Source: Chitinophagales bacterium (GTDB lineage Bacteria; Bacteroidota; Bacteroidia; Chitinophagales; UBA2359). From it: 35,178 bases of DNA. Below, in pieces: positions 8,589-16,397 of the stretch. Under the pieces are notes generated by a model. That model was given only the letters and a program-made list of their open reading frames with translations. It did not search any database and was not told the origin of the DNA. Positions within the stretch are counted from its first letter, which is position 1; every line of letters begins with the position of its first letter. Where the stretch lies: positions 1 through 35,178 of the forward strand of contig JAEUUX010000237.1 in NCBI GenBank assembly GCA_016787295.1, read 5' to 3'. Both the position numbers and the translations under genes were made by a program.

Positions 8589-8666
8589 TGTAAAGTTTAT
8601 TATTTATACAAATAATTTATTTTTATTTTTTTATGATATTTCTGCATACAGTACAGATTTATGCGC

Positions 8667-8710
8667 AAAAATACGGCAAATTTTGTATTTTTTCTACAAA
8701 ATTTGCCGTA
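8667..8710 (-). terminator. Rho-independent terminator with perfect 16-bp stem
   Basis: TACGGCAAATTTTGTA (8672-8687) and TACAAAATTTGCCGTA (8695-8710) are perfect inverted repeats around a 7-base loop. Read on the minus strand, the hairpin is followed by TTTTT (8671-8667). It lies 75 bases after the stop of the minus-strand gene ending at 8785, so it most likely ends that transcript and insulates the lipoprotein/CPBP operon. Confidence 0.8.
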
Positions 8711-8784
8711 AATGAACCAATTTAGTCACTATTTAAAATTATATACTTCTACTAAAACATTGAAGCACCAGAACACATAGCAAA

Positions 8785-9195
8785 CTATTCTGCGTATAAC
8801 CATGCAGTCGTTAAATCGAGAAGTAGTTTTGCATCGGTACTTGGATTATGCACCAAGCCAACAAATTTGACGACATGGTTTGAGGAAAAATTAATAATCC
8901 TAAGACGTATTTTATTTTGAAAAACAGACATAAAAAGGTCATCATTGCCATTATCAGAACTTAAAATACTTTTAATTTGTTGCTCAAGTTCATACTCTGT
9001 TTTCGCGGCAAGTTTGATGGGTGCTGTAATTGTCATTAAAACAATTCTTTTCTCTGGCGACACTTCTTCGACTAAAGTTCTAAGGTTGCCCAATAGCCTC
9101 ACAACAACTTTGTCAAAGCGTAAACCCAGTTTTTTCACAGTCAGACCATTTTTTAGGGCTATTTTAGTAGCTATTTCTTTTTCTACATTTATCAT
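8785..9195 (-). CDS. Hypothetical protein (136 aa)
   Basis: The protein is not recognised. It has no signal peptide and no membrane segment. The sequence alternates amphipathic helices (KEIATKIALKNGL, ELEQQIKSIL) with strands (KRIVLMTITAPI, KIRLRIINF, HVVKFVGLVHN). The ITAPIKLAAKTEYELEQQI part reads like a compact alpha/beta domain. It is flanked by a 51-base gap to the lipoprotein gene upstream and by a strong terminator downstream, so it may be the last gene of a two-gene unit. Confidence 0.65.
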   Translation of the reverse strand: MINVEKEIATKIALKNGLTVKKLGLRFDKVVVRLLGNLRTLVEEVSPEKRIVLMTITAPIKLAAKTEYELEQQIKSILSSDNGNDDLFMSVFQNKIRLRIINFSSNHVVKFVGLVHNPSTDAKLLLDLTTAWLYAE

Positions 9196-9246
9196 ATTTT
9201 AAAATTTACACTTTGCTTTAAAATAGAAAACATCAGATGGAAACAC

Positions 9247-10269
9247 TTATTTTTTATAATTTGTTCTTTTCAATATCCTATTAGTTTGGGTATCAAACAT
9301 AACAAAACAATGTTCGCATTCGTCTTTATGATGTATATCAAACCCCATAGTAGAACAATATTCCACTTCAAAAAAAACTATATCGCCCTGAACAGCTAAA
9401 GGCTTTAGATTTGTTTGATTAAAATTGGCTCGTTCAAATTCCAAATGTTTGAGAACTTTACCTGTGCTAATGTCGATAAAATCAAACCCTAAATGATTAG
9501 GTTTTTGGTAATCGTAATAACAAATTTGGTTATTAAGCAGTTTAATGCGGTTTGTGCCGTCACCCTGAAAATCTTTTTGAAGCGAATAAGTCCATAAAAC
9601 TTTGCCATTCTCAGGATTGAGCAAAGAAATGCTTTTTTTATAGTCATAACGAACCAAATACTTCAAATACTCTATTTCAAATCTGCCTCCTTCCATACCT
9701 TCCATATAAAGGACTTTTCCCGTATTTTTGTCAATAATATTATAACAATTGTCCAAATTAGTGTTATATGTTTTCTTAAAAACGATTAAATGGTCGTTCA
9801 GCAACATTGGTTCGCTAATACGCATGGTATTGGTATCGATGGGAAACGTGCAAGATGCAGCATCAGTAAATGGAATGTTCCATTTAAGTTGTTTGGTTTT
9901 GATGTCAAAAGCAGAAACTCCGCGATAAGGTTTACGTTTTTGAGCCTCTGCTGGGTCAGATTTCTCCAAATCTGCTTGATAATCCATTGTTACATATATA
10001 TATTGCTCATCTTGGGCTGTATAAAAAAAATGATGTTGGTCAAAAAAAGAGAAAGGCAATATATCGGTTTTTCGGATAGCATCTTTTGTTTCTTCGCGTG
10101 TATCATTGGGAAGGGTAAGTGTTTCTTTTGGTATATCAAATTCCTCAATAGGTGCATCGTTTGCAAATCGTTTTGATTCAGATGGAATAGATTTGCCACA
10201 AGAAAACAGCAAAAAAACTATACTTAAGAGCAATAATGCGCTTAATCCAATGAATAATAATTTTGGCAT
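9247..10269 (-). CDS. Lipoprotein with PQQ-like beta-propeller repeats
   Basis: Residues 1-24 are a lipoprotein signal with a long hydrophobic core ending in LLFSC, so the protein is probably attached to a membrane through Cys24. The mature part contains recurring D-x-x-T/N-G-K-V-L-type turns: DIKTKQLKWNIPF, DKNTGKVLYMEG, NPENGKVLWTYSL, DISTGKVLKHLEF and DTQTNRILKR. These are typical of PQQ-like beta-propeller blades, as in BamB and quinoprotein-like proteins. With about five visible blades, the propeller is shorter than that of BamB or loses recognisable repeats at its start. A CECEHC-like cluster, DECEHC, sits near the C terminus. The ligand or partner is unknown. The neighbours are two hypothetical proteins. 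Confidence 0.85.
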   Translation of the reverse strand: MPKLLFIGLSALLLLSIVFLLFSCGKSIPSESKRFANDAPIEEFDIPKETLTLPNDTREETKDAIRKTDILPFSFFDQHHFFYTAQDEQYIYVTMDYQADLEKSDPAEAQKRKPYRGVSAFDIKTKQLKWNIPFTDAASCTFPIDTNTMRISEPMLLNDHLIVFKKTYNTNLDNCYNIIDKNTGKVLYMEGMEGGRFEIEYLKYLVRYDYKKSISLLNPENGKVLWTYSLQKDFQGDGTNRIKLLNNQICYYDYQKPNHLGFDFIDISTGKVLKHLEFERANFNQTNLKPLAVQGDIVFFEVEYCSTMGFDIHHKDECEHCFVMFDTQTNRILKRTNYKK

Positions 10270-10426
10270 TGTTATTATAAAATTTGACGATTACACTAAA
10301 AAAAACAACTAAATTTCTGAAATTATGTAGTGGTTTGTTCTTTATTTTTGATAGTCTTTCAAAAATGAAATAGTTTTTTCGATATAGTTAAAAAGATTAG
10401 GTAATTATGGATAAATACCCTTCTTA

Positions 10427-11005
10427 TTAGTCATATTTTTCTGTCAATCTTAAATATTTAGTCCCATGATGCATCTCGAAATCTTGAATATTTTCATAAA
10501 ATTTTAAACCAACCAATCCCGTCCCAGATGGAGCGAGCGATATTTCGGTGATAATATATCCATTTTCAAGTTCAAAAAATCCAACAGATTCGTATTCTTC
10601 AATCATCAAAAAGTCTGTGATTTTTTGATTTTTTATATTTTTTAGTTTATTTTTTCTATATTCGATTTTGTATATTTGGCAATATTTAGTAATTCCCAAA
10701 AATTTTCTGATTTGCTCCCAAAATGAATTACTTTTCTTTTTATTTGTATCTAACACCTCTTTGATCGACTTATTCTTTTCATTGACGTAATAAATTGGAA
10801 TATCACCCAAATCATAAAATATACTTTTAGAATCTTTTTGGGGTTGTTGTTCAATGTTCATCGTCTCAAAATTCCAAGGAATTCCAATTATTTTATTATT
10901 ATCTAAGCTAATGGACACCTCTGCTTCATCAAGTCCACCAACTTCCATTTTAGACCAAACCAAAATATCGATTATTGTTCGTCCTATAATTTCTTTTATA
11001 TTCAT
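10427..11005 (-). CDS. Hypothetical cytoplasmic protein (192 aa)
   Basis: No family is recognised with confidence. The N-terminal part, with VSISLDNNKIIGIPW, reads as paired strands. The middle is Lys-rich and helical. The C-terminal part, EYESVGFFELENGYIITEISLAPSGTGLVGLKFYENIQDF, reads as another beta sheet. This is the kind of small alpha/beta protein often annotated as an immunity-type or DUF protein, but there is no toxin gene beside it. The gene is AT-rich (many AAA and ATT codons), unlike ribBA next door. A well-matched promoter lies at 11242-11274, which would give a leader of about 230 bases. Confidence 0.7.
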   Translation of the reverse strand: MNIKEIIGRTIIDILVWSKMEVGGLDEAEVSISLDNNKIIGIPWNFETMNIEQQPQKDSKSIFYDLGDIPIYYVNEKNKSIKEVLDTNKKKSNSFWEQIRKFLGITKYCQIYKIEYRKNKLKNIKNQKITDFLMIEEYESVGFFELENGYIITEISLAPSGTGLVGLKFYENIQDFEMHHGTKYLRLTEKYD

Positions 11006-11241
11006 TAGATTTATGACAATTTTTGTACTTTTTTATGTTCAGTCGAGTCTATCTTTTAAGTGTTTTTTAGGTATTGGGTTAGAACAAAAATGGTGTTTTC
11101 CGAAATGATTTTTATATAAATACCAATGTGATGTGCCACTTGGTTGTTTTTTGTCAGCAATAACTCACAAGCAACAAATTGCATCTGTAAAAAGCATGTT
11201 TGTCATCTTCTTGACACTAAGCAGAGTAGCTATTTTAGACG

Positions 11242-11274
11242 CAAAGATACGCATTATTTTTTCGCACTGTCAAG
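11242..11274 (-). promoter_or_regulatory. Bacteroidota-type promoter upstream of the 192-aa gene
   Basis: On the minus strand, CTTG (11274-11271) is followed after 21 bases by TATCTTTG (11249-11242), a full TAnnTTTG match. The next minus-strand gene is the 192-aa protein starting at 11005, so the leader would be about 230 bases long, or an unannotated short transcript lies in between. Confidence 0.6.
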
Positions 11275-11395
11275 TCTTGAGAGATTTTTCTGGAGTTTCA
11301 TTTTCTTTAATCTGTTGACAAAGTCATTTATTTTTATCGGTTTTCACAAAATTTTCGTTAAAATCTAACCACCTCAAAATATATACAATAAGCTC

Positions 11396-11430
11396 AAAAA
11401 GGGCATTGCCATACAGCAACACCCTTTTTT
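11396..11430 (-). terminator. Rho-independent terminator after ribBA
   Basis: On the minus strand, AAAAAGGGTGTTGC pairs with GCAATGCCCTTTTT through 14 pairs including two G-T wobbles, around a short TGTATG-type loop. The stem ends in the T-run. It begins 32 bases after the ribBA stop. The A-run on the other side makes it potentially bidirectional. Confidence 0.8.
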
Positions 11431-11461
11431 GCACTTATTTAACGGCAAAAGTTGCCAAAAA

Positions 11462-12700
11462 TTAAAGATTTAACAAAATATCATGTCCCAATTTATCGCG
11501 TTTGGTCGAAAGATATTTTTCGTTGTGTGGATTGGGATCAGATTCTATTGGCACATTTTCTACGATTTCTAAGCCATATCCCATCAAACCGACGCGTTTT
11601 TTGGGATTGTTCGTCATCAGTTTGATTTTGCGAATGCCCAAATCGCGCAATATCTGCGCCCCAATACCATAGTCACGTTGGTCGGGTTTGAAACCAAGCG
11701 AGATATTTGCTTCCACCGTATCTTGCCCTTCTTCTTGCAATTTGTATGCCCGCAGTTTGTTGAGCAAGCCAATGCCTCTGCCCTCTTGGTTCATATAAAG
11801 TACAACACCTTTGCCCGCCTCTTCTACTTGCTGCAAAGCGGCATGAAGTTGTTCGCCGCAGTCGCATCGGAACGACCCCAACACATCGCCCGTCACACAA
11901 GACGAATGCACCCGCACCAACACTGCCTCGTCAGCTTGCCAACTGCCTTTGCACAATGCCAGATGGGTATTGTTGTTCATCAATTCGGTGTAGGCAATAA
12001 GCGTGAAATTGCCATATTGCGTTGGCATATTCACACTCACTTCGCGCCGTATAAGGCGTTCTTTCGCTAAACGATAACTAATCAAGTCTTGGATAGAGAT
12101 GATGGGCATCTGAAAATGCTCGGCAATGGTGAGCAGTTGCGGCAGACGCGCCATGGTGCCATCTTCGTTCAGTATTTCGACCAACACACCCGCAGGTTCA
12201 AAGCCCGCCAACCGTGCCAAGTCGGTAGCCGCTTCGGTGTGTCCCGCTCGACGCAACACACCGCCTTTTTTGGCACGCAACGGAAAAGTATGCCCCGGCT
12301 TGCCGAGGTCTTCGGGGCGTGTATGTGGATTGATGAGTGCCTGAACCGTCTTAGAGCGGTCTTGTGCCGATATTCCTGTTGTACAACCATGTCCAATGAG
12401 GTCGACAGGAATGGTAAAAGGGGTTTCAAAGGTAGCTGTATTGTGATTAACCATCAACGACAAGCCCAATTCATCGCAACGGTCTTCTATGAGAGGTGTA
12501 CATATCAAGCCTCTGCCGTATTTAGACATAAAATTGATGATTTCGGGGGTGGCATTGCGGGCGGCAGTAATGAAGTCGCCTTCGTTTTCGCGGTCTTCGT
12601 CGTCCACCACAATAACTAATTTGCCCAGACGAATGGCTTCTATAGCCTCTTCAACCGTACTAAGACGCATTGATGTGGCGTTGTGTGGGTCTCCAGACAT
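11462..12700 (-). CDS. ribBA: Bifunctional 3,4-dihydroxy-2-butanone-4-phosphate synthase / GTP cyclohydrolase II
   Basis: This enzyme carries out the two entry reactions of riboflavin synthesis: ribulose-5-phosphate to DHBP, and GTP to the pyrimidine precursor. The DHBP synthase domain (about 12-210) has the acidic loop [11 protein letters not shown] at 33-43 and GHTEAA at 153-158. The GTP cyclohydrolase II domain (about 212-405) has the zinc ligands C268, C279 and C281 in [19 protein letters not shown], and NQEGRGIGL at 304-312. The length of 412 aa is normal. The ATG at 12700 overlaps the glycosyltransferase gene by 41 bases. A second ATG at 12670 ([10 protein letters not shown]), which better matches homologues, overlaps it by only 11. 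No FMN riboswitch is visible, and the overlap leaves no room for one directly upstream. Confidence 0.97.
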   Translation of the reverse strand: MSGDPHNATSMRLSTVEEAIEAIRLGKLVIVVDDEDRENEGDFITAARNATPEIINFMSKYGRGLICTPLIEDRCDELGLSLMVNHNTATFETPFTIPVDLIGHGCTTGISAQDRSKTVQALINPHTRPEDLGKPGHTFPLRAKKGGVLRRAGHTEAATDLARLAGFEPAGVLVEILNEDGTMARLPQLLTIAEHFQMPIISIQDLISYRLAKERLIRREVSVNMPTQYGNFTLIAYTELMNNNTHLALCKGSWQADEAVLVRVHSSCVTGDVLGSFRCDCGEQLHAALQQVEEAGKGVVLYMNQEGRGIGLLNKLRAYKLQEEGQDTVEANISLGFKPDQRDYGIGAQILRDLGIRKIKLMTNNPKKRVGLMGYGLEIVENVPIESDPNPHNEKYLSTKRDKLGHDILLNL

Positions 12701-13862
12701 TGGTTTGTATTCCTTTTAAATAGTTAAAAAATCCGATAAAGAGTGCAATGTTCATCATGTAGAAATAGCGCAAATAACGAGTCGGAGCAAAATGTATTCC
12801 GATTTTGGATAAAAAATAATCACCCAAGGCAAGAAAAACAGAAAACATTTGCAAATACAACAAATATGTATAAATAACATTATAATTTTGCAATAAATAA
12901 GCAATCGCCAATAATATTATCAGAAAAAAAGGTGTTAACCATCGCAACACTTTATGCGACCAGAAACAAAAAGCAAGTCCTTTGGGTTGTGGGTTAAATA
13001 ATAGGGGCAAAAAACGGCTTAGATTTTGAAAATTGCCAGCCGAAATTCTTTTTTTGCGCCGAAATTCTTCCATCAAATTATCCGACACATCTTCATAACA
13101 AATAGCCCTTGGCTCTTGTATAACCCAATAACGTTGCTCCAAAATGGTCATAGTCAAAAAGAAATCATCGACAATATAATTGGGTGGAATAGGTGCAAAC
13201 AACTTGGCTCGCATCGCAAAACAACCGCCAAAAGTACCTATAACTGTTCCAAATATTACTCCTTCTAAGTATTTAATGTTGTTTTCGCGCTGAATATAGT
13301 ATTGTTCTTGTTGCGAAATACCTTTTTGTTGGTGCAAAATATTCAAAATATTCGCGCCAACCATGCCCACTTTGGGATTGGCAAAATGCTGGGCTAAAGC
13401 GGTCAAGGTTTCACGCACAAAAAAAACATTGGCATCGGTCATCACCAACAAACTATCAGCAAGAGTAGTGGCTGGCAGTAGCGTAGCCAACTGATTGATG
13501 ATATTCGGCTTGCCATTTCTGCCACCAAAACAGTGCAGTTGTATATTGGCATATTGTTCGGCATAGCGTTGCACAATGACATTAGTGGCATCAGAAGAAC
13601 CATCAGACCCAACAAGTAGTGTCCATTTTTCAGCAGGATAGGCTGTTTGCAATATGCTCAATAGTTTTTGTTCGATAACTTTTTCTTCATTATATGCCGC
13701 CATGAGAATATATATATGTGGCAGTTGTTCATTGTTTTGCCACAAAAGGACATTGTTTTTTCGGTGTCGAGCCAGCCGCTTCAACACCATTCCATAAAAA
13801 ATATAAGTATGTCCTATGGCAGCAACTAAGCCCCAATATAAAATTTGTAGAAAAAAAATCAT
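12660..13862 (-). CDS. Membrane-bound family 2 glycosyltransferase
   Basis: This is a GT-A fold processive-type glycosyltransferase of the cellulose synthase/PgaC branch. An N-terminal membrane helix (1-25) is followed by the catalytic domain: MAAYNEE at 54-60, SDGSSD at 86-91, TDAN at 142-145 (the DxD-like site), the catalytic-base region VDDFF at 231-235, and RRKKRISAG at 268-276 in place of the QxxRW motif. Three C-terminal hydrophobic segments lie between about 308 and 385. It probably uses a UDP- or GDP-sugar at the inner membrane to build a polysaccharide or glycolipid; the sugar is unknown. It shares an operon with ribBA by overlap, although the two have no evident metabolic link. A promoter lies at 13877-13908. 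Confidence 0.93.
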   Translation of the reverse strand: MIFFLQILYWGLVAAIGHTYIFYGMVLKRLARHRKNNVLLWQNNEQLPHIYILMAAYNEEKVIEQKLLSILQTAYPAEKWTLLVGSDGSSDATNVIVQRYAEQYANIQLHCFGGRNGKPNIINQLATLLPATTLADSLLVMTDANVFFVRETLTALAQHFANPKVGMVGANILNILHQQKGISQQEQYYIQRENNIKYLEGVIFGTVIGTFGGCFAMRAKLFAPIPPNYIVDDFFLTMTILEQRYWVIQEPRAICYEDVSDNLMEEFRRKKRISAGNFQNLSRFLPLLFNPQPKGLAFCFWSHKVLRWLTPFFLIILLAIAYLLQNYNVIYTYLLYLQMFSVFLALGDYFLSKIGIHFAPTRYLRYFYMMNIALFIGFFNYLKGIQTNVWRPTQRHINAS

Positions 13863-13876
13863 GGTTTATTGGCACA

Positions 13877-13908
13877 CAAAATTACAAAAACCTTTCAAAA
13901 TGGCACAA
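13877..13908 (-). promoter_or_regulatory. Promoter of the glycosyltransferase-ribBA operon
   Basis: On the minus strand, TTG (13908-13906) is followed after 21 bases by TAATTTTG (13884-13877), matching TAnnTTTG. The position leaves only a very short leader before the ATG at 13862. Confidence 0.6.
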
Positions 13909-13953
13909 TTTTGGCTACTTATAAAAAATAAATAGACAAAAAACATAGAAAAC

Positions 13954-13984
13954 TTGTTTTTTTTACAATAATACACTATTTTTG
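13954..13984 (+). promoter_or_regulatory. Promoter of the marR-ybeY unit
   Basis: TTG (13954-13956) is followed after 20 bases by TATTTTTG (13977-13984), matching the Bacteroidota TAnnTTTG pattern. Transcription would start near 13990, which excludes the upstream in-frame ATG at 13982 as the regulator's start and supports the ATG at 14021. It is divergent from the promoter at 13877-13908. Confidence 0.72.
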
Positions 13985-14020
13985 TACCTATTTGGAGTAC
14001 AATTTAAAAATTTACCAGTT

Positions 14021-14473
14021 ATGAGACTAGAAGAAGCCATTAAACAAAAAACACCTTTTCGGTCGCAAGAGGAAAAATTGGTTGTTAACATTCTTTTTAC
14101 CTGTAGTTGGATGCAGGAACAAATGCGACTTTTTTTAGCACCCTTTAGTATTACCATGCAACAATATAATGTACTGCGGATTTTGCGTGGTCAACATCCA
14201 AGAGCCATAGCTTTGAATGACATTCGGGAGCGCCTTCTAGATAAAATGTCCGATGTCTCACGTTTGGCAGATCGTTTAGTAAAGACAGGTTGGGCAGAAA
14301 AAATAAAAGATAAACATGACAAACGTTTAGTTTTAATTGGTATCACAGCCAAAGGTTTGGCATTATTAAGTGGCATTGATGAAGACTTGCCCAATTTAGA
14401 CCATGTTATGCAACAACTTTCGGGAAACGAACTTTTTATTACTAATCAATTATTAGACAAATTGCGTGGCTAA
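14021..14473 (+). CDS. MarR family transcriptional regulator
   Basis: This is a 150-aa winged-helix protein of the MarR/SlyA family, which binds DNA as a dimer and often responds to small phenolic or oxidative signals. FSITMQQYNVLRILRG leads into the helix-turn-helix, RERLLDKMSDVSRLADRLVKTGWAEK. The wing is KDKHDKRLVLIGITAKG, with the D-x-R pattern of the family. The terminal helices, which form the dimer interface, contain VMQQLSGNELFITNQLLDKL. I chose the start at 14021 because the promoter element ends at 13984. It diverges from the glycosyltransferase-ribBA operon, so it might regulate that operon, itself, or neither. ybeY follows 52 bases later. Confidence 0.9.
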   Translation: MRLEEAIKQKTPFRSQEEKLVVNILFTCSWMQEQMRLFLAPFSITMQQYNVLRILRGQHPRAIALNDIRERLLDKMSDVSRLADRLVKTGWAEKIKDKHDKRLVLIGITAKGLALLSGIDEDLPNLDHVMQQLSGNELFITNQLLDKLRG

Positions 14474-14525
14474 GAAACATTACAAATAACTTACTTTTAA
14501 CCTCAAAACATAATTCTTAATTTCT

Positions 14526-14981
14526 GTGGCTATACATTTTCATACTGAACTTCCATTGGTGTTCACTCTCCGACACAAAAATCTCATTCGCAATTGGTTG
14601 CGACAAGTGGTTGCTGCGGAGGGTTTAACGGCTGTGCATATCCAAGACCTAAACTATATTTTTTGCACTGATGACTACCTACATACCCTCAATGTACAAT
14701 ACCTCCAACATGATACACTAACCGACGTGATTACGTTCGACAATAGCGAGACAGATGGTAAGATAGTAGGAGATATTTTTATTAGTGTGGAACGCACCAA
14801 CGACAATGCGCAAACATACCAAGTTAGTTCTGCATACGAACTACATCGTGTAATGGTGCATGGTTTGTTGCATCTATTGGGTTATAAGGATAAATCAGAG
14901 GCAGAAAGTCAGCTTATGCGTCAAAAAGAAGACAATTATTTGCGTTTGTTAACAATTTTGCTGCAAAAATCAGAACATTAA
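14526..14981 (+). CDS. ybeY: Endoribonuclease YbeY (rRNA maturation factor)
   Basis: YbeY is a zinc-dependent single-strand endoribonuclease needed for 16S rRNA 3' end maturation and ribosome quality control. The family core is seen in DTLTDVITFDNS and in the metal site HGLLHLLGYKDKSE. His112 and His116 fit the first two zinc ligands. The third ligand, His in E. coli, is replaced by Asp122, which I recall as the usual form in Bacteroidota homologues. The start is GTG at 14526; no ATG exists in frame close upstream. The length of 151 aa is normal. It follows the MarR gene by 52 bases and is followed by a strong terminator. Confidence 0.95.
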   Translation: MAIHFHTELPLVFTLRHKNLIRNWLRQVVAAEGLTAVHIQDLNYIFCTDDYLHTLNVQYLQHDTLTDVITFDNSETDGKIVGDIFISVERTNDNAQTYQVSSAYELHRVMVHGLLHLLGYKDKSEAESQLMRQKEDNYLRLLTILLQKSEH

Positions 14982-14998
14982 CCAAGGTGTAAAACCAC

Positions 14999-15048
14999 AA
15001 ACCCGCCCTATTGGTGCCAATGGTCACTAATAGGGCGGGTTTATTTTG
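14999..15048. terminator. Rho-independent terminator between ybeY and the convergent acyl-CoA dehydrogenase gene
   Basis: AAACCCGCCCTATT (14999-15012) pairs perfectly with AATAGGGCGGGTTT (15029-15042), a 14-bp GC-rich stem followed by TATTTTG on the plus strand. It lies 18 bases after the ybeY stop and 31 bases beyond the stop of the minus-strand gene, so it can serve both. Confidence 0.85.
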
Positions 15049-15079
15049 ATAGAAGCTACATCCCTATAAGTGTAGCATT

Positions 15080-16261
15080 TTATCCTCGTGCTGCCACAAA
15101 TTGGCGTTGGTGGCGCACATCGTCTACAATCAATTTGCTAATAATTTCGTGCATAACTTCGGTGGTGCCTGCTCCAACGGTCATTAGGCGAGCATCGCGC
15201 CACGCCCGCGCCACGCCATAGTCTTCCATATATCCCCAACCACCATGTATTTGCAAAGCATCGTCAATCACCTCTTGCACCTGTTCACACACAAAAGCCT
15301 TTGCCATACTAATAATTTTAATAGCAGCAGGTCCTTGTTCTAAATATTCATGCACAGCACGATATGCCATCGATTTACAAGCCTCTGTTTTGATAGCCAT
15401 TTGTGCCAATTTGTGGCGAATGACTTGGAACTTGCCAATAGCTCTTCCAAAAGCCTCACGTTCTTTGGCATATTGCATAGCTTTATAGACAGCCCATTCG
15501 GCAGAAGCCCAGCCCATGACACAAGCAATGAGGCGCTCCTCCTGAATGTTGTTCATAATATAGTAGAATCCGTTGCCTTGATAACCCAACAATGCCGATT
15601 TGGGTACTTTGCAGTCTTCAAGAAAAATTTGCGCCGTGTCGGAGGTGTGCATTCCCAATTTGTTTTTAACAGGAATAGCCCTAAAGCCCGGAAGTGATGT
15701 ATCAATAATAAGTACAGACATATCATAACCTTCACCGGTTCGCACCACCGTCACCACAAAATCTGCCATCGTGCCGTTGGTAATAAACATTTTTGAGCCA
15801 TTGACCAAATAGTAATCACCCATATCTTTGGCAGTAGTTTTGATACCACCCACATCGGAGCCTGCGCCCGGCTCGGTAATGGCTAATGCGGCTACTTTTT
15901 CGCCTCGCAAAGCAGGTGCCATATAGGTCATTTTTTGCTCGGTAGTACCCACTGCGTTGATGAGTGGCAAGGGCAGATAGGTGTGTGCATACAGCGACAT
16001 TGACAAGCCACCTACATTGGCATGTGCCAATTCTTCGGCAATAACCACCGCCGACCAAAGGTCTAAACCACTACCACCAAATTCTTCGGGATAAGTGACA
16101 CCCAAAAAGCCGCTTTCGCCCATTTTGCGAAATACTTCGCGGTCACAATGTTTGTCTGCTTCCCATTGTTCGATGTAGGGAGCAATTTCGTGCTTCACAA
16201 ATTCGCGAAAGCTATGTCTTAGTAATTCGTGGTCTTCATTAAAAGGATGAAATGGATTCAT
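15080..16261 (-). CDS. Acyl-CoA dehydrogenase (long-chain/isovaleryl-type active site)
   Basis: This FAD enzyme oxidises acyl-CoA to trans-2-enoyl-CoA in fatty acid or branched-chain amino acid breakdown. Signatures present are AITEPGAGSDVGG at 127-139, MFITNGTMADF at 158-168, REAFGRAIGKFQ at 268-279 and QIHGGWGYMEDYGVARAWRDAR at 337-358 (FAD binding and dimer contacts). The usual catalytic Glu of the IYEGTxEI motif is Ala364 here. Instead Glu242 in QEERLIA aligns with the helix-G base of long-chain and isovaleryl-CoA dehydrogenases (LCAD PQERL). It should therefore be active on long or branched acyl chains. The length of 393 aa is normal. It is a single-gene unit with a terminator behind it. 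Confidence 0.96.
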   Translation of the reverse strand: MNPFHPFNEDHELLRHSFREFVKHEIAPYIEQWEADKHCDREVFRKMGESGFLGVTYPEEFGGSGLDLWSAVVIAEELAHANVGGLSMSLYAHTYLPLPLINAVGTTEQKMTYMAPALRGEKVAALAITEPGAGSDVGGIKTTAKDMGDYYLVNGSKMFITNGTMADFVVTVVRTGEGYDMSVLIIDTSLPGFRAIPVKNKLGMHTSDTAQIFLEDCKVPKSALLGYQGNGFYYIMNNIQEERLIACVMGWASAEWAVYKAMQYAKEREAFGRAIGKFQVIRHKLAQMAIKTEACKSMAYRAVHEYLEQGPAAIKIISMAKAFVCEQVQEVIDDALQIHGGWGYMEDYGVARAWRDARLMTVGAGTTEVMHEIISKLIVDDVRHQRQFVAARG

Positions 16262-16397
16262 ACGCGTTGTAAGATTTTTTTGAGGAATAAAATGCTTTAT
16301 CGAGCCGTAAAGTTATGGCGCTGTTTTCAAATTACCAAGAGTTTGTGCTTATTTTTTTCAGAACTTTCAGAAAATTTTGAAAATTGCGTTTTTCGGC

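Larger units (their letters stand above)
11006..11461. other. 456-base intergenic region with a terminator and a distant promoter
   Basis: No gene is supported here. The right part holds the ribBA terminator (11396-11430). Further left is a minus-strand promoter match at 11242-11274. Between that and the gene starting at 11005 lie about 230 AT-rich bases, with a possible 13-codon minus-strand ORF near 11200-11160 and no recognised riboswitch. The two plus-strand frames that stay open here have no coding character. Confidence 0.5.

Noticed and set aside
8672-8710. Perfect 16-bp palindrome as a possible dif, attachment or operator site
   Set aside because: The T-run on the minus strand and its place just after a stop codon fit a terminator better; no integrase or repeated flank is present.
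11133-11368. Two overlapping plus-strand frames in the intergenic region
   Set aside because: They are rich in Phe, Cys and Ser runs, have no homologue that I recognise, and lie over a minus-strand promoter.
12701-12900. FMN riboswitch in front of ribBA
   Set aside because: The upstream sequence is coding for the glycosyltransferase C terminus, and no RFN-element motifs were seen.
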